Below, one piece after another: positions 43,973 through 55,414 of a stretch of DNA of 64,000 nucleotides. Each line of letters starts with the position of its first letter. The stretch's first letter is position 1. The notes under the pieces are model-generated. The model searched no databases, was not told the origin of the DNA, and was given only the letters and a program-made list of their open reading frames with translations. Position numbers and translations under genes: made by a program. The DNA comes from Haematobia irritans (taxonomy: Eukaryota; Arthropoda; Insecta; Diptera; Muscidae): positions 66,658,891 to 66,722,890 of the forward strand of contig NC_134398.1 of the NCBI RefSeq assembly GCF_050003625.1, given 5' to 3'.

Positions 43973-44897
43973 TGTTAAGAGCTTGATAACTTTTTTTTTT
44001 TAAAAAAACGCATAAAATTTGCAAAATCTCATCGGTTCTTTATTTGAAACGTTAGATTGGTCCATGACATTTACTTTTTGAAGATAATTTCATTTAAATG
44101 TTGACCGCGGCTGCGTCTTAGGTGGTCCATTCGGAAAGTCCAATTTTGGGCAACTTTTTCGAGCATTTCGGCCGGAATAGCCCGAATTTCTTCGGAAATG
44201 TTGTCTTCCAAAGCTGGAATAGTTGCTGGCTTATTTCTGTAGACTTTAGACTTGACGTAGCCCCACAAAAAATAGTCTAAAGGCGTCAAATCGCATGATC
44301 TTGGTGGCCAACTTACCGGTCCATTTCTTGAGATGAATTGTTCTCCGAAGTTTTCCCTCAAAATGGCCATAGAATCGCGAGCTGTGTGGCATGTAGCGCC
44401 ATCTTGTTGAAACCACATGTCAACCAAGTTCAGTTCTTCCATTTTTGGCAACAAAAAGTTTGTTAGCATCGAACGATAGCGATCGCCATTCACCGTAACG
44501 TTGCGTCCAACAGCATCTTTGAAAAAATACTGTCCAATGATTCCACCAGCATACAAACCACACCAAACAGTGCATTTTTCGGGATGCATGGGCAGTTCTT
44601 GAACGGCTTCTGGTTGCTCTTCACTCCAAATGCGGCAATTTTGCTTATTTACGTAGCCATTCAACCAGAAATGAGCCTCATCGCTGAACAAAATTTGTCG
44701 ATAAAAAAGCGGATTTTCTGCCAACTTTTCTAGGGCCCATTCACTGAAAATTCGACGTTGTGGCTCGTTAGTAAGTCTATTCATGATGAAATGTCAAAGC
44801 ATACTGAGCATCTTTCTCTTTGACACCATGTCTGAAATCCCACGTGATCTGTCAAATACTAATGCATGAAAATCCTAACCTCAAAAGAATCACCCTG
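43973..44897 (-). mobile_element. DD41D transposon, deleted copy 2
   Basis: Ends AAGGGTGATT at 43973 and the complement of CAGGGTGATT at 44897, with TA on both sides. It is 925 bp long. Relative to the copy at 39889 it lacks most of the N-terminal coding region, with the same junction as the copy at 55592. Confidence 0.88.
44071..44784 (-). pseudogene. DD41D transposase lacking the DNA-binding domain
   Basis: The 237-residue frame joins MNRLTNE directly to PQRRIFSEWAL, so about 125 N-terminal residues (the helix-turn-helix region) are missing but the frame is kept. The catalytic acids in LFSDEAHF, FQQDGATCHT and DLTPLDYFLWG are all present. Without DNA binding it should not transpose by itself. 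An identical fusion occurs at 55705-56418. Confidence 0.85.
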
Positions 44898-44899
44898 TA

Positions 44900-46640
44900 T
44901 AAGTCGGTACGCTCACGCGAAGTAATGTTTATGGATATTTTAAGGAAGAAACGTGCGAAAGTGAAGGTATTTCCAAAATTGCAAAATTTTGTGCAAAATA
45001 AGGTCGCATGGGCATCGCTTGTTAAACGGAATCAACGACCCAGATTACCTAAAAACCACCATATTCAAAGGACTGCGCCCCGCAAACTTTTCCCTCACCC
45101 AAAAAATTAAGATAACTGTGAAAAGAAAGCGTTTTTCTACGATTATAAATAGAAAAATCAGAAGTGTTTCGACATTTCGACTTGGATCTCCGGTCACTTC
45201 TTATAACATAGGTCTTACACATTTAGTTCAACATGGTGTACTCTCGAAGGTAAAACAAGAAATCTTTTTGGCAAAATCATAATGCTAACCACTGTATGGA
45301 TTCGTAACGAGTTACTGATAAGAAGGGTTATAGTGGTGGTCACCAAACCAATGAAGTCGCCACTATGGTGTCGACCAAATCCAATTGACTGACTGATTTT
45401 TGTTGACTCAATTACGTATGCATTGCGGCCACCAGTTGTTTATTCAATTGTTCGTCTCGACGCGTACACTGGAAGCTAATGAAACAAACAAAAAAAAAAA
45501 TCGCCCAACCAAAAATCAATTAAGACGAATTGAAGAAAATCGAACATTTGACAACTTGAAGTTGGCCACTACATTAAGCTTAAGTACCAGGCAAAGCAAC
45601 AATGACGATGACAACGATTAATGATAGTTTTATGGGAACATATAAAAAATCGCCATAAAGAAAAATACGATTTTGAATGAAATCAATTGAAATTGAACAA
45701 TTCGAAAATTGATGGTAATCGCTTGTAATGCCATTGTTAGCTATGCCTTCCGACCAGCCCGACCAAGTGACTATGAATTACCAGACAATCTTTGGCGACG
45801 GGTGTTTCAGTCTACGAAAATGTTTGTAATTCATTGTGGTCTCTGGATATCGTCTATTTGACAGCGTACAAAAAACATAAATAAATTTAACTGAAATTGT
45901 GACAAATACTACTACCAGTCTCACCTCCCAACTAGTCAGCTCCAACAGCCATACCATTATTCGTATAGCTAGCCCGATAAGTGTCAATATATGCGCCGCG
46001 CCAAGTCAATTCAATAAAATTTTAAATGCCATTCATGCCACAAAGGCGAATTGATATCAACACATCGATCAATTTCAGAAAAGCTGAATTACAATACTAA
46101 CGCTCTGTTTGATGTATTACTTGACCAGCTACTTTACCCATGATTACAATAGGTAATTACCATTTAAGCTTTCTTTGTTTGCACTCCCTATCCGATAGGC
46201 CTATTCGTAGTGCCCAGACAATTGATCATTTCATGGTGGCATTTAAATAGATTTCATTTTATGTGGAATTTTACGACAATGTGTTTTTAACAAAATTATG
46301 AAAATCCAGTGGTGATGTCATAAGAATATTATTATTATAATTTTTTATTCTTTAGTATATACCAATCCGAAGGTAAGCAAAAATTTTTTTATTAAATAAA
46401 TAGAAATTAAATAATGTAAACTCACCTATGACGATAGTCTATAGGCGACGTCTAGTTTACGGGGATTTTTTTTTATGGGAAAACCTAAATTCGCAACAAA
46501 AGATTAACCCAATTAGTAGAGTATAGTGCAATTGACATACATTTCTTTTCTGAGGAACGAAATTTTTGACAAATGAAACTTTCTATTACCGGAAATCTTT
46601 GCATCGCTTGTCAATATTTCTGAATTATTTTTCATTTCAT
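44900..46640. other. possible single-copy DNA with a basic 97-residue frame
   Basis: I see no repeat family from 44900 to about 46500. The frame 44989-45282 (plus) is rich in Lys and Arg (KITVKRKRFSTIINRKIRS) and follows the transposon end closely; I do not recognise it. It has no intron signals I can defend. Other frames are shorter and random-looking. Confidence 0.3.
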
Positions 46641-46785
46641 CCCCGCAAAAAATTTTGGAAGTTCTTCCAAAGGCACAACTTTAAAAGCACTTCCAGAAGA
46701 TGCACTCCCAATGATGTTCTTTATTTTAACTACCCAGGAAGTTCCTTTAATTCAATTTTTTTATAACTTTTTTGTTTTTTGTTTT

Positions 46786-48334
46786 CCCGTGTAAAAATTG
46801 GAGGATCCAATCCTATCTAATAATATCAAATTGGATCTAATTGGATCTGTTCAGATATTGGTTCAGACATAATTAGATATGCACAGATATGCTATATATG
46901 GTGCTAGATCTGGTTAGATATAATTGCAGATCTCATCATATATAGTATAATATCTAATTATATCTGGCATATCTAATAATATATGCTTGGATAGGACCAT
47001 ATATAGCACTATATCTAATAAGATATGGTAGATATAACATCAAATCTGACTATATATGGAGTTAAATACGGTCCAAAATATAATAAAAAAAATCATGAAC
47101 AAGTTAAAAAGATTTTTGAAATACACGTCTAAACCTCAATGTCATTATGTCAAATGTCAACGCCGTCAGGGGCATCACTTCTAAACAAATTTAACGCCAG
47201 ACTAGCTGAGAAAATTAAGAAATTTAATATAATTGTTTTAAATGTGTTCCTTTGATAAAGTGTATATCGTTTCCTTTATTGCGGAGATTATGTAGGTAAG
47301 TAGATTGTATTTGTTATTTCCTTAGTAGTCATTTTCATATTGTTTTACTATTTTCTAGATTTGGAAAAAAAGGAAACCTCAGTGGTGTACTGGTTAACAT
47401 GCCCGCCTTGCATTCAAAAGGTCACGGGTTCAATCCCAGTTCCGACCAACACCAAAAATTATTTCGGCGGTGGATTATCTCCTCGCAGTAATGTTGGTGA
47501 CATTTCTGCTTCAAAGATTCTCTAAGTTGTTTCAGCGCAACGTGAAATGCCGATAGGACTCGATTATAGCAAGGAGGTCCCATGTTATTGAGCTAATTAT
47601 TGAATCGAGCAGCAGTCAGTGATAAGTGAGATGTTGATCACTGTGATGTCATGATGGTCTGGATAGTATGTATGAACCTAAAATGACAGCTTATCGCTAT
47701 ACCTAACCTAATCCCGAATACACTTTAAATGTGAGTATTAAAAGCAACATAAAATTATATGGCAATTTTTATTGCAACTCAAAGAAGAATGATCCAAAAC
47801 AATACTAATACTTGCTTACATAGTTCAATATATTCCCATATATGTTTATTCCTATATTTGTTTAATAATTGTTTTTTTACTTAATTTCATTGCAGATTGC
47901 CTTAACGCTGTAATACTTTAGTCGCGTGTCTAAGTCCAAAGCAGAAGAAACAAACGAAAAAACCCTTGGACAACACTCTAACTCAACTGTCAATACTCTT
48001 AAATAGCTTTGATGGATCAATTTAAATTAAACATATTTATTATGCACATACTTTTTGTCTGTATTATTAAATAAAACAATTGATCTCATTTTATATACAA
48101 ATTATGGGCTTTTATGTGTTGAAAGATCTCGAAAGATACGATTGTATCAAATAATATACAATTATATCAAATTAGATCTGATTAGATGTGTCTCATTTTT
48201 GAGATCTGATCAGATCCAATTTCATAGTATTTAGATCTGACCAGATATAACCATTTTTCGGATCTGCTCAGATCTGACCATATCTTGGCTCAGATCTAAC
48301 CATATCAAATCAGATCCCCCAATTTTTACACGGG
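46786..48334. mobile_element. CCCGTG-ended element with dense GATC-type subterminal motifs
   Basis: The 1549-bp element has inverted ends CCCGTGTAAAAATTGG followed by a one-base difference and GGATC, about 21 of 22 bases matching. TTTT flanks both sides, so a target duplication of up to 4 bp is possible. The first 270 bp and last 220 bp are packed with the motifs AGATCTG, CAGATC, ATATCTAAT and their complements. Such repeated subterminal motifs are typical transposase-binding sites. No transposase frame exists inside, and a SINE sits within it. Confidence 0.7.
47370..47712 (+). mobile_element. tRNA-derived SINE
   Basis: The head holds an A box TGGTGTACTGG (47383-47393) and a B box GGTTCAATCCC (47427-47437) with CCTTGCATTC between, an Ala-like tRNA pattern. 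An unrelated body of about 200 bp follows (GGCGGTGGATTATCTCCTCG, GCCGATAGGACTCG). The end CTATACCTAACCTAATCC resembles the TAACC-type end of the LINE at 26349. It would be transcribed by polymerase III and copied by a LINE enzyme. Borders are approximate; no clear target duplication was found. Confidence 0.72.
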
Positions 48335-48821
48335 TTTTCATACTTTTAATGGGTAATTTTAACTTTTTTTTCAAAAAGGTTAAAAACAGAGTAAAAGTCT
48401 ATAAAATGGTAAAAAAAATTTGAATTTTTGCAAATATTTGAGGTCAAACGTTTCCAACAAGCGTTAGAATCGATTAATCATTATATAAAATTATAAAAAT
48501 TATTTATTTGACAAAATATCACAGAATATTTTAATTTACATCCAAAACATTGAATTCGGATCACACCTAAAGAAGTGATGCAAATTCAGTGCAACGTCTG
48601 TTGAAATGGAGAACTTCCGTCCTATGACAAGCCCATGTTAAATTGATCGCTTCTGCGTCAATTTTGCACCACTTCCGGATCCAAAACGAACATTTTCATT
48701 ACTTTTTTGGCGACGCTTTTTTTTGCTGGGATTTTATTGAGTACTTACACAACAATATTAAAATCTTATAATTACAGTGCAGGATAATAAATGCTCATAC
48801 ATCTCCGATTTTTAATAAATA

Positions 48822-49754
48822 AAGGGTGATTCTTTTGAGGTTAGGATTTTCATGCATTAGTATTTGACAGATCACGTGGGATTTCAGACATGGTGTCAAA
48901 GAGAAAGATGCTCAGTATGCTTTGACATTTCATCATGAATAGACTTACTAACGAGCAACGCTTGCAAATCATTGAATTTTATTACCAAAATCAGTGGCAG
49001 AAAATCCGCTTTTTTATCGACAAATTTTGTTCAGCGATGAGGCTCATTTCTGGTTGAATGGCTACGTAAATAAGCAAAATTGCCGCATTTGGAGTGAAGA
49101 GCAACCAGAAGCCGTTCAAGAACTGCCCATGCATCCCGAAAAATTCACTGTTTGGTGTGGTTTGTACGCTGGTGGAATCATTGGACCGTATTTTTTCAAA
49201 GATGCTGTTGGACGCAACGTTACGGTGAATGGCGATCGCTATCGTTCGATGCTAACAAACTTTTTGTTGCCAAAAATGGAAGAACTGAACTTGGTTGACA
49301 TGTGGTTTCAACAAGATGGCGCTACATGCCACACAGCTCGCGATTCTATGGCCATTTTGAGGGAAAACTTCGGAGAACAATTCATCTCAAGAAATGGACC
49401 GGTAAGTTGGCCACCAAGATCATGCGATTTGACGCCTTTAGACTATTTTTTGTGGGGCTACGTCAAGTCTAAAGTCTACAGAAATAAGCCAGCAACTATT
49501 CCAGCTTTGGAAGACAACATTTCCGAAGAAATTCGGGCTATTCCGGCCGAAATGCTCGAAAAAGTTGCCCAAAATTGGACTTTCCGAATGGACCACCTAA
49601 GACGCAGCCGCGGTCAACATTTAAATGAAATTATCTTCAAAAAGTAAATGTCATGGACCAATCTAACGTTTCAAATAAAGAACCGATGAGATTTTGCAAA
49701 TTTTATGCGTTTTTTTTTTTTTTAAAGTTATCAAGCTCTTAACAAATCACCCTT
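48822..49754 (+). mobile_element. DD41D transposon, deleted copy 3
   Basis: Ends AAGGGTGATT and complement, with TA at 48820-48821 and 49755-49756; 933 bp. The deletion here runs from CAAAATCAGTG to GCAGAAAATCC, a different junction from copies 2 and 4. Confidence 0.88.
48994..49647 (+). pseudogene. DD41D transposase fragment, catalytic domain only
   Basis: The 217-residue frame begins at AENPLFYRQILFSDE and keeps all three catalytic acids and the RSRGQHLNEIIFKK C-terminus. The original start (MNRLTNEQRLQIIEFYYQNQ, from 48937) is still present but is out of frame with the rest after the deletion. One residue differs from the other copies (PEKFTVW instead of PEKCTVW). Confidence 0.85.
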
Positions 49755-49834
49755 TACATATAACAATTAAAATTTTGAAAATAAATAAAAAGATTAAAAT
49801 TGATAGAAAACTATTTTAAATATTTATATACATA

Positions 49835-50842
49835 CACGGATGAAAAAGGCTGTTTTTCATATGTTTGGCTATAAACATTATATGTTTGGAACACAAATTT
49901 TTAAACACAATATTTTTGAGTGCAAGCATATAATGTTCATAAACTAGCATAACATGTTTGGGACATATATGTTAATATGTTAGAACATATTATGTTTGGG
50001 ACATAAAATATTTGTAAATATAATATGCTTGGATGCAAACATATATTAATTTAGAAATAGCCTATAAAGATATATGTGTTTAGTAGCTTGGAGCGCTATT
50101 TAACAGGGAGCGATATTGAATTAAGTTGGTGGTTGTTGCTTGTTATTACAAAATTAACATTTTATTTTTCCTTGGGCAATTGATCAGCTACTTCTTTGAT
50201 CCTTACAAACTGTGTGGTCCGCTGTTCGAATCCCCGTCCGGCAAAAGGTAAAATTAAAATAAAAAAAATCATACAATTGAATAATTTCTTCTACAATGTT
50301 TGTATTACAGAAAAAGGTGCTAAGAACTAAAAAAATCTCGTTGAAGTGAGAAAGATGTGGGGGAATATATAATTGGGCAGAAACAACATTTTGAGCATTC
50401 AGGTCGAAAACCTATGTTGTTAACACCTATATTACCTATTTTTCAGGTAATATATCATAACGAATTATTTCATTTTCATAATTCGTTATGATTATAAATA
50501 TATAAATAAATAAATAAAATTTTGAGCACAATATTGTTTGGGAGAATTTTTTTTAAGCATATAATATTTTTGGGTGCAAAATGCTTCCAAACATATTATA
50601 TGTTCACATAACAACATATTGTTTTTTGGAAGACAACATTATTGAATTTGGATGCAAAAATACAAAATGTTTGGAACTTAGACTACCCAAACATATATTG
50701 TTTAGACTAATATGCTTTCAAACATATTATATATTGGCAGAGATCAAACATATAAATGTTTGGGCAATACCCAAAAATGTATATGCTTGAAGCAAAATAT
50801 GTTTGGGAGTATATGTTACAGAAGCGATTTTTTGTGAGCGTG
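49835..50842. mobile_element. TA-flanked element rich in palindromic AACATAT/ATGTTTGG motifs
   Basis: It is flanked by TA at 49833-49834 and 50843-50844. The left end is CACGGATGAAAAAGG; the right end is the complement of CACGCTCACAAAAAATC. Both flanks are dense in AACATATTATATGTTTGG-type palindromes shared with the element at 7137-8546. A degenerate tRNA-like sequence with a B box (GTTCGAATCCC, 50225-50235) lies inside. Confidence 0.65.
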
Positions 50843-50902
50843 TAGCATTATAGATGATTGAAATTGTAAATGTTATATTAGTGTGAGTCTATATTATATC
50901 TA

Positions 50903-51950
50903 CACCCTCAAAAAACATCACTTCTCTAACTTATGTTCCAAACATATTTTGCATGAAGCACATATCTTATTGGATATTTTCCCCACATTATTATGTTTGT
51001 TTTATGTGAACACATTATATGTTTGGAAGAAATTTCTCCCAAAGAAGATTGTACCAAAAAAAAAAAAAAATATTTCTGCCTAATGGCATTTTCCCTCACA
51101 TCTTCCACGAGTTTTTAGTTCTTAGTACCTTTTTCTGTAATACAAACAATGATGAAGAAATTATTCAATTTTATAATTTTTTAAAATTTTGCCTGGACGG
51201 AGAATCGAACCGAGGACAATACAGTTTGTAAGCCAACACACTATCCACTGGACTACGTAGCTGTTATTGTCATCAATAAGCAATTATCGTTATAAGTTAT
51301 ATTTATAAGTTATATTTATATAGCATAGTTTGCGGCGCCCACGAGCCGATGCAAACAAAACATCTTACACATAGAGAGAAAAGTAAACAAACGTTACACT
51401 TTAGAGTCTAAGAATACAACAAAAAATGCAATGTGCAATAAACAGAGAAGAGGACAAAGACAACCTAATACTGCTTCTACATTAGCAATCATTTAATTTA
51501 AGTTCAATCCTCTGTGATCGTAGCCATAAGCAAAAAAGCTCTGTGATATTTTAATTTAGTTTATTTATTTATTTGTTTTTGAAATTATTTTAAATTTGTG
51601 TTTAATGTTGTGGTGCTCATGTGCCGTCGCTTTTTACCTTTTAATAATGATATCGAAAATATGAAAAAAGACTAAATGTAAGTTTTGAGATTGACTTATG
51701 GTACTCCACATAGATGTAATTTGTCCCCTTTTGTTGTTCAGTGCTTGATATAAATGAAATGGAAATAGATTTTGGAAAAATATAATTTTTTTATTGCAAA
51801 AATTACAACTTTGTAACAAAAATTGTTTTTGGTATAAAAGTTTGAAATTTTCGAAGAAATTCAAAAAACTCTAACAAAAGAAGAACCTGAAGTCGAGTAT
51901 AAACATAAATAATTTTACAATATACAAATAAATTTATTTAGGCGTTAACT
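50903..51950. mobile_element. twin-tRNA element, copy 2, right part lost
   Basis: It begins CACCCTCAAAAAACATC after TA, as at 7137, and matches that copy through the minus-strand tRNA-like module and the spacer (GCGCCCACGAGCC). A stretch like 7800-8010 (CTCTAACAAAAGAAG) is also present. The plus-strand module is missing and the terminal repeat is gone; family D follows directly. Confidence 0.65.
51191..51262 (-). other. tRNA-like module (Val-like head)
   Basis: A box TAGTCCAGTGG (51255-51245) and B box GGTTCGATTCTC (51211-51200) on the minus strand, homologous to 7446-7514. Confidence 0.6.
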
Positions 51951-52930
51951 ATTTATACCCTAAACCTCACAGTGGTCAGGGTATAATAACTTTGATCTGC
52001 CAAAAAAATGTGCCTACCAGAAATATTGATTTTAGACCCCATAAAATATATACCGATCAACTCAGAATCACCTCCTGAGTCGATTTGGCGGTTGATGTCC
52101 GTCTGACCGTCCTTCAGTCCTTGTATACGTTACGGTCGCAATTATTAACCGATTTTGATGAAATTTGGTATGTGACGTTTTTTTTTTGGTATAGGGACGA
52201 ACGCTATTGAGTTTCGGAAAAATCGCACCAAATTTATATATAACATAGCTCCCATATATTGCGTTAATTTACTAACCGATCAGCGTCAAATTTGCCACAA
52301 AGTAATCTAATTGACTACTCTTTAAGTGTGCCAAATTTCATCGAAATCGGTTCAGATTTAGATATAGCTTCCATATATATGTATCGCCCGATTTTCCCAA
52401 ATTTTGCCATAAGTCCCTCATTTATTAATCGATCTGACTCAAAGTTGGCCAAATCTAATTTTCTACAGCACTTACTATATGTGCAAAAAATCATCGAAAT
52501 CGGTTCAGATTTAGCTATAGCTCCCATATATAAGTATCGCCCGATTTTGACAAATTTGGCTATAAAACCATTATTTATTAACCGATCTTACTCAAATTTG
52601 GCTTACTGTAATCTTCTATAGTACTGGCTATATGTGCAAAATATCGTCCAACTCGGTTCAAATTTAGATATAGCTCCCATATATATGTAGCGCCCGATTT
52701 TTTTAAAATGTTGCCCCTTATAACCTTGTTTTTGACCATAGTGGCCTCATTTATTACCCGATCGTGCTCAAATTTAGCACAAGGTAACCTTCTGTGGTAT
52801 CAACTAAATCTCGAAAATATCATCGAAATCGATACAGATTTAGATATAGCACCCATATATTTATCGATCGATTTTCCAAAATTTTGCCATAATACTCTTA
52901 TTTATTAACCAATGTTGCTCAAATTTTGAA
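51951..52930 (+). repeat. family D repeat array
   Basis: The head TATACCCTAAACCTCACAGTGG is followed by five to six subunits of about 160-170 bp. Each has ATCGAAATCGGTTCAGATTTAG-type sequence, then ATAGCTCCCATATATATGTA and CGCCCGATTTT. Cores lie near 52250, 52365, 52520, 52675 and 52850. It shares the core with family A but the rest of the unit differs. Non-coding. Confidence 0.72.
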
Positions 52931-53387
52931 GTATTAGCCGATCGCATGACTTGACCAACTCAAAGTGCTATAAATACCACCCCTAGATTCTTAGCACTAG
53001 TGGTGACATCAATTTTCTGACCATTTATCAGAATATCAGCATTCGACAGAGAGGTTCTTCTATTCAGATTTACGCAAAGAAAAAAAAAAAACGTTTGGAA
53101 AACATGTACCGGAAACGTTTTTCTTTTGTTAGAGTTTTTTGAATTTCTTCGAAAATTTTAAACTCTTATCACCAAACAAATTCGTTTGTTACAAAATTTT
53201 TATATTTCAAAAAAAAAAAATTTTTTTTTTTGTTCTTTTCTGACTTTAAATCTTTAATAAGACACATTTTACAGTTTCATAATAAAAATTTAATATAGTA
53301 GTATGTAATGTTCAACACCTTTTCGGAATCTTCCGAACATATCTGGAATATATGTAAAAAAAAAAAAAAACATTTTAGTGTTCGGTT

Positions 53388-53455
53388 GAAGCAGGGATCG
53401 AACCCAGGACCCTTGGTATGCAAGGCGGACGTAGCAACCACTGCTCCACGGTGCC
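53388..53455 (-). other. tRNA-like module (Ala-like head)
   Basis: A box TGGAGCAGTGG (53448-53438) and B box GGTTCGATCCC (53404-53394) on the minus strand, with CCTTGCATACC between. Homologous to 7631-7710. Confidence 0.62.
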
Positions 53456-53569
53456 CAACTAAATGTATGTTTCTGTTAAATAAAGTTTGTTTACTCGGCT
53501 CGGGGGCGCCGCAAGCTATGTTATATAAATATAACTTATATGGATAATTGTTTATTGATGGCAATAACA

Positions 53570-53640
53570 GCTACATAGCTCAGTGGATAGTGCATTGGCT
53601 TACAAATTGCATTGTCCGCGGTTCGATTCTCTGTCCAGGC
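53570..53640 (+). other. tRNA-like module (Val-like head)
   Basis: A box TAGCTCAGTGG (53576-53586) and B box GGTTCGATTCTC (53620-53631), with GGCTTACAAATTG between. It diverges from 53388-53455 with the same 127-bp A-box spacing as at 7446/7631. Confidence 0.62.
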
Positions 53641-54540
53641 GAGAGGTAAAATTTAAAAAAAAATATATAAAATCGAATTTCTTCTACATTGTTTGTATAA
53701 CAGAAAAAGGTGCCAAGAACTAAAAAACCTCGTGGAAGTCAGAAAGATGTGAGGGAAAATGCAATTAGCCAGAAAAGATTGTTTTTTTAGTTAGTCTTTA
53801 TGAAATTGTTTTTACATTCTGGAAAAGAATAAACGTTTGTCAAAAAAAGGATATACTTTTGTTCCAAATAAACTTCCTTAAAGCAAACAGCAAACGAACT
53901 TTGTTTGTCTAAAATTTCGTTTGGGAGGAAAGAATTATTTTTTGCGTGTATAATCAAACATTTAAACATTTGTGGATTTAGCAGCAGACTATTGACTTTT
54001 GTCCATTGAATCTCTCGAGCAAGATCATAGTTAAGTTTCCCCAAACATTCATTAGCCTCATTTACAGGACTACTTAAAAAGATTTGTATGTCGTCTACAT
54101 ACATAAGCATTTGACTATGGATTATTTCTAAAGGGAGGTCATTGGCGTACATGCAAATATAATAGAGGTCCACTTATAGAACCATGTGGAACTCCTCTCG
54201 TAACTTGTAATGGTAATGAAAAAGAATCATCGATGTAAACAGGCTGTAACCGATTGTTAAGATAGAAAGTAATAAGAGAGGTAGCAGTAGGTGAGAAATT
54301 GAAATATTGTTGAAGTTTCCGACACAACATTGAGTGATCAACAGTATCGAACGCCTTTGAGTGATCATATATCTGTTTATGTAAAATCTTTTCGAACACT
54401 TTGGAGACGTTAAATGGGTAGGTAGGTACAAGTTGAGGGAACAGTATTCTTATAAACCTGGGGTCCATTCCATCCAGGCCAATAGCATTTGACGTAACCA
54501 TGGAAAAATTCTCTATGTCTTCATCTTAGGTTACGCACCT

Positions 54541-55080
54541 GAACCAGGGATGGAAAATGGAGTAATTAAGTACTTTTTTAATACTTTTTCATCCTAGTCA
54601 GTACCGTAGTACCCCCGCGAGTGATTTAGTATCTTTTCTGTATACCGTTATGGGCCGATATCAAGTTTATGAACAATAGTTTTGACAAAATATTTTAATA
54701 TTTGAAAGTATTTAACAAACTTTTTTGATAACGGCCTTTTACAAGTTTGGCGAAACAGACAAGTTCATGCGGGAAGAAAATCTCGATTTTGTAAAAGAAA
54801 AAAAAGAAAATGTTGTCAAAATTTTATTTCTATAGGAAATTTTGTTAAAAGTTGATTTCAATGGACGATTTTGTCAAAATTTTATTTCTATAGAAATTTT
54901 TTACCAAAATTTTATTTATATAGAAAATTTTGTCAACATTTTATTTCTATAGATAATGTTGTCAAAATTTTATTTCTTTTGTTAAAATTTTATTTCTATA
55001 GAAAATTTTGTCAACATTTTATTTCTATAGAAAATGTTGTCAAAAATTTATTTTATTTTATATATAGAAAATTTATTAAG
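54541..55080. repeat. 29-bp satellite and unassigned flank
   Basis: 54541-54805 has no feature I recognise. From 54810 to 55075 about nine units of the TTTCTATAGAAAATTTTGTC satellite recur without the rest of family B, partly decayed. Confidence 0.6.
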
Positions 55081-55414
55081 TCCCATGAATTTTACCAATC
55101 TACCATTTTTGGTAGAATTCTCCCAAACACATTCTGCTTCAAGCATATATATTTTCAGGATTAGTCCAAACAAAATATTGTTTGTATTGTTCAAACATAT
55201 TATGTTTCACCTTAGGCATACACTTAGAAAAAAACACATCTTATAAAAAAGTTATGTCCCAAACATAACATATTCTAACATATTATGTCGCAAACATATT
55301 ATGTTAGTCTATGAACATTAAATGCTTGCACTTAAAAGTAATTTGCTAAAAATTTAGTTCCAAACATATAATTTTTACACCGAAACTTACGAAAAACAGT
55401 ATTTTTCGTCCGTG
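55081..55414. mobile_element. right part of a TA-flanked AACATAT-rich element
   Basis: CAAACATATTATGTTTCACC-type motifs lead to an end that is the complement of CACGGACGAAAAATACTG, followed by TA at 55415-55416. It is related to 49835-50842; the left half is missing. Confidence 0.5.

Larger units (their letters stand above)
46641..48730. mobile_element. CCCAGC-ended element, copy 2, split by a CCCGTG element
   Basis: The left end CCCCGCAAAAAATTTTGG and right end TTTTTTTTGCTGGG are inverted. The outer parts (46641-46785 and 48339-48730) match the copy at 32711-37127. Reading across the insert restores GTTTTCATACTTTTAATGGG. Confidence 0.72.
53073..53948. mobile_element. twin-tRNA element, copy 3, in a LINE relic
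   Basis: The 876-bp insert splits the reverse transcriptase relic exactly, with TA on each side (53071-53072 and 53949-53950), so the borders are firm. The left end is CGCAAAGAAAAA and the right end is the complement of CACGCAAAAAATAATTC. It is the reverse of the copy at 7137: the CTCTAACAAAAGA-type stretch, the two tRNA-like modules and the spacer occur in opposite order. No transposase frame is present. Confidence 0.8.
52938..54530 (-). pseudogene. LINE reverse transcriptase relic, split by a twin-tRNA element
   Basis: On the minus strand 54501-54139 reads NAIGLDGMDPRFI, then SKVFEKILHKQIYDHSKAFDTVDHSMLCRKL and TRGVPHGSISGPLL. 54173-53949 continues in another frame with CMYANDLPLEI and the catalytic box as YVDDIQIF. 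After the insertion, 53072-52938 gives NRRTSLSNADILINGQKIDV and KNLGVVF, the end of the palm/thumb. A piece between FPQLVP and SKVFEK is deleted, and at least two frameshifts are present. The motifs resemble CR1/Jockey-type enzymes and differ from the LINE at 26349; no RNase H is seen. Confidence 0.75.
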
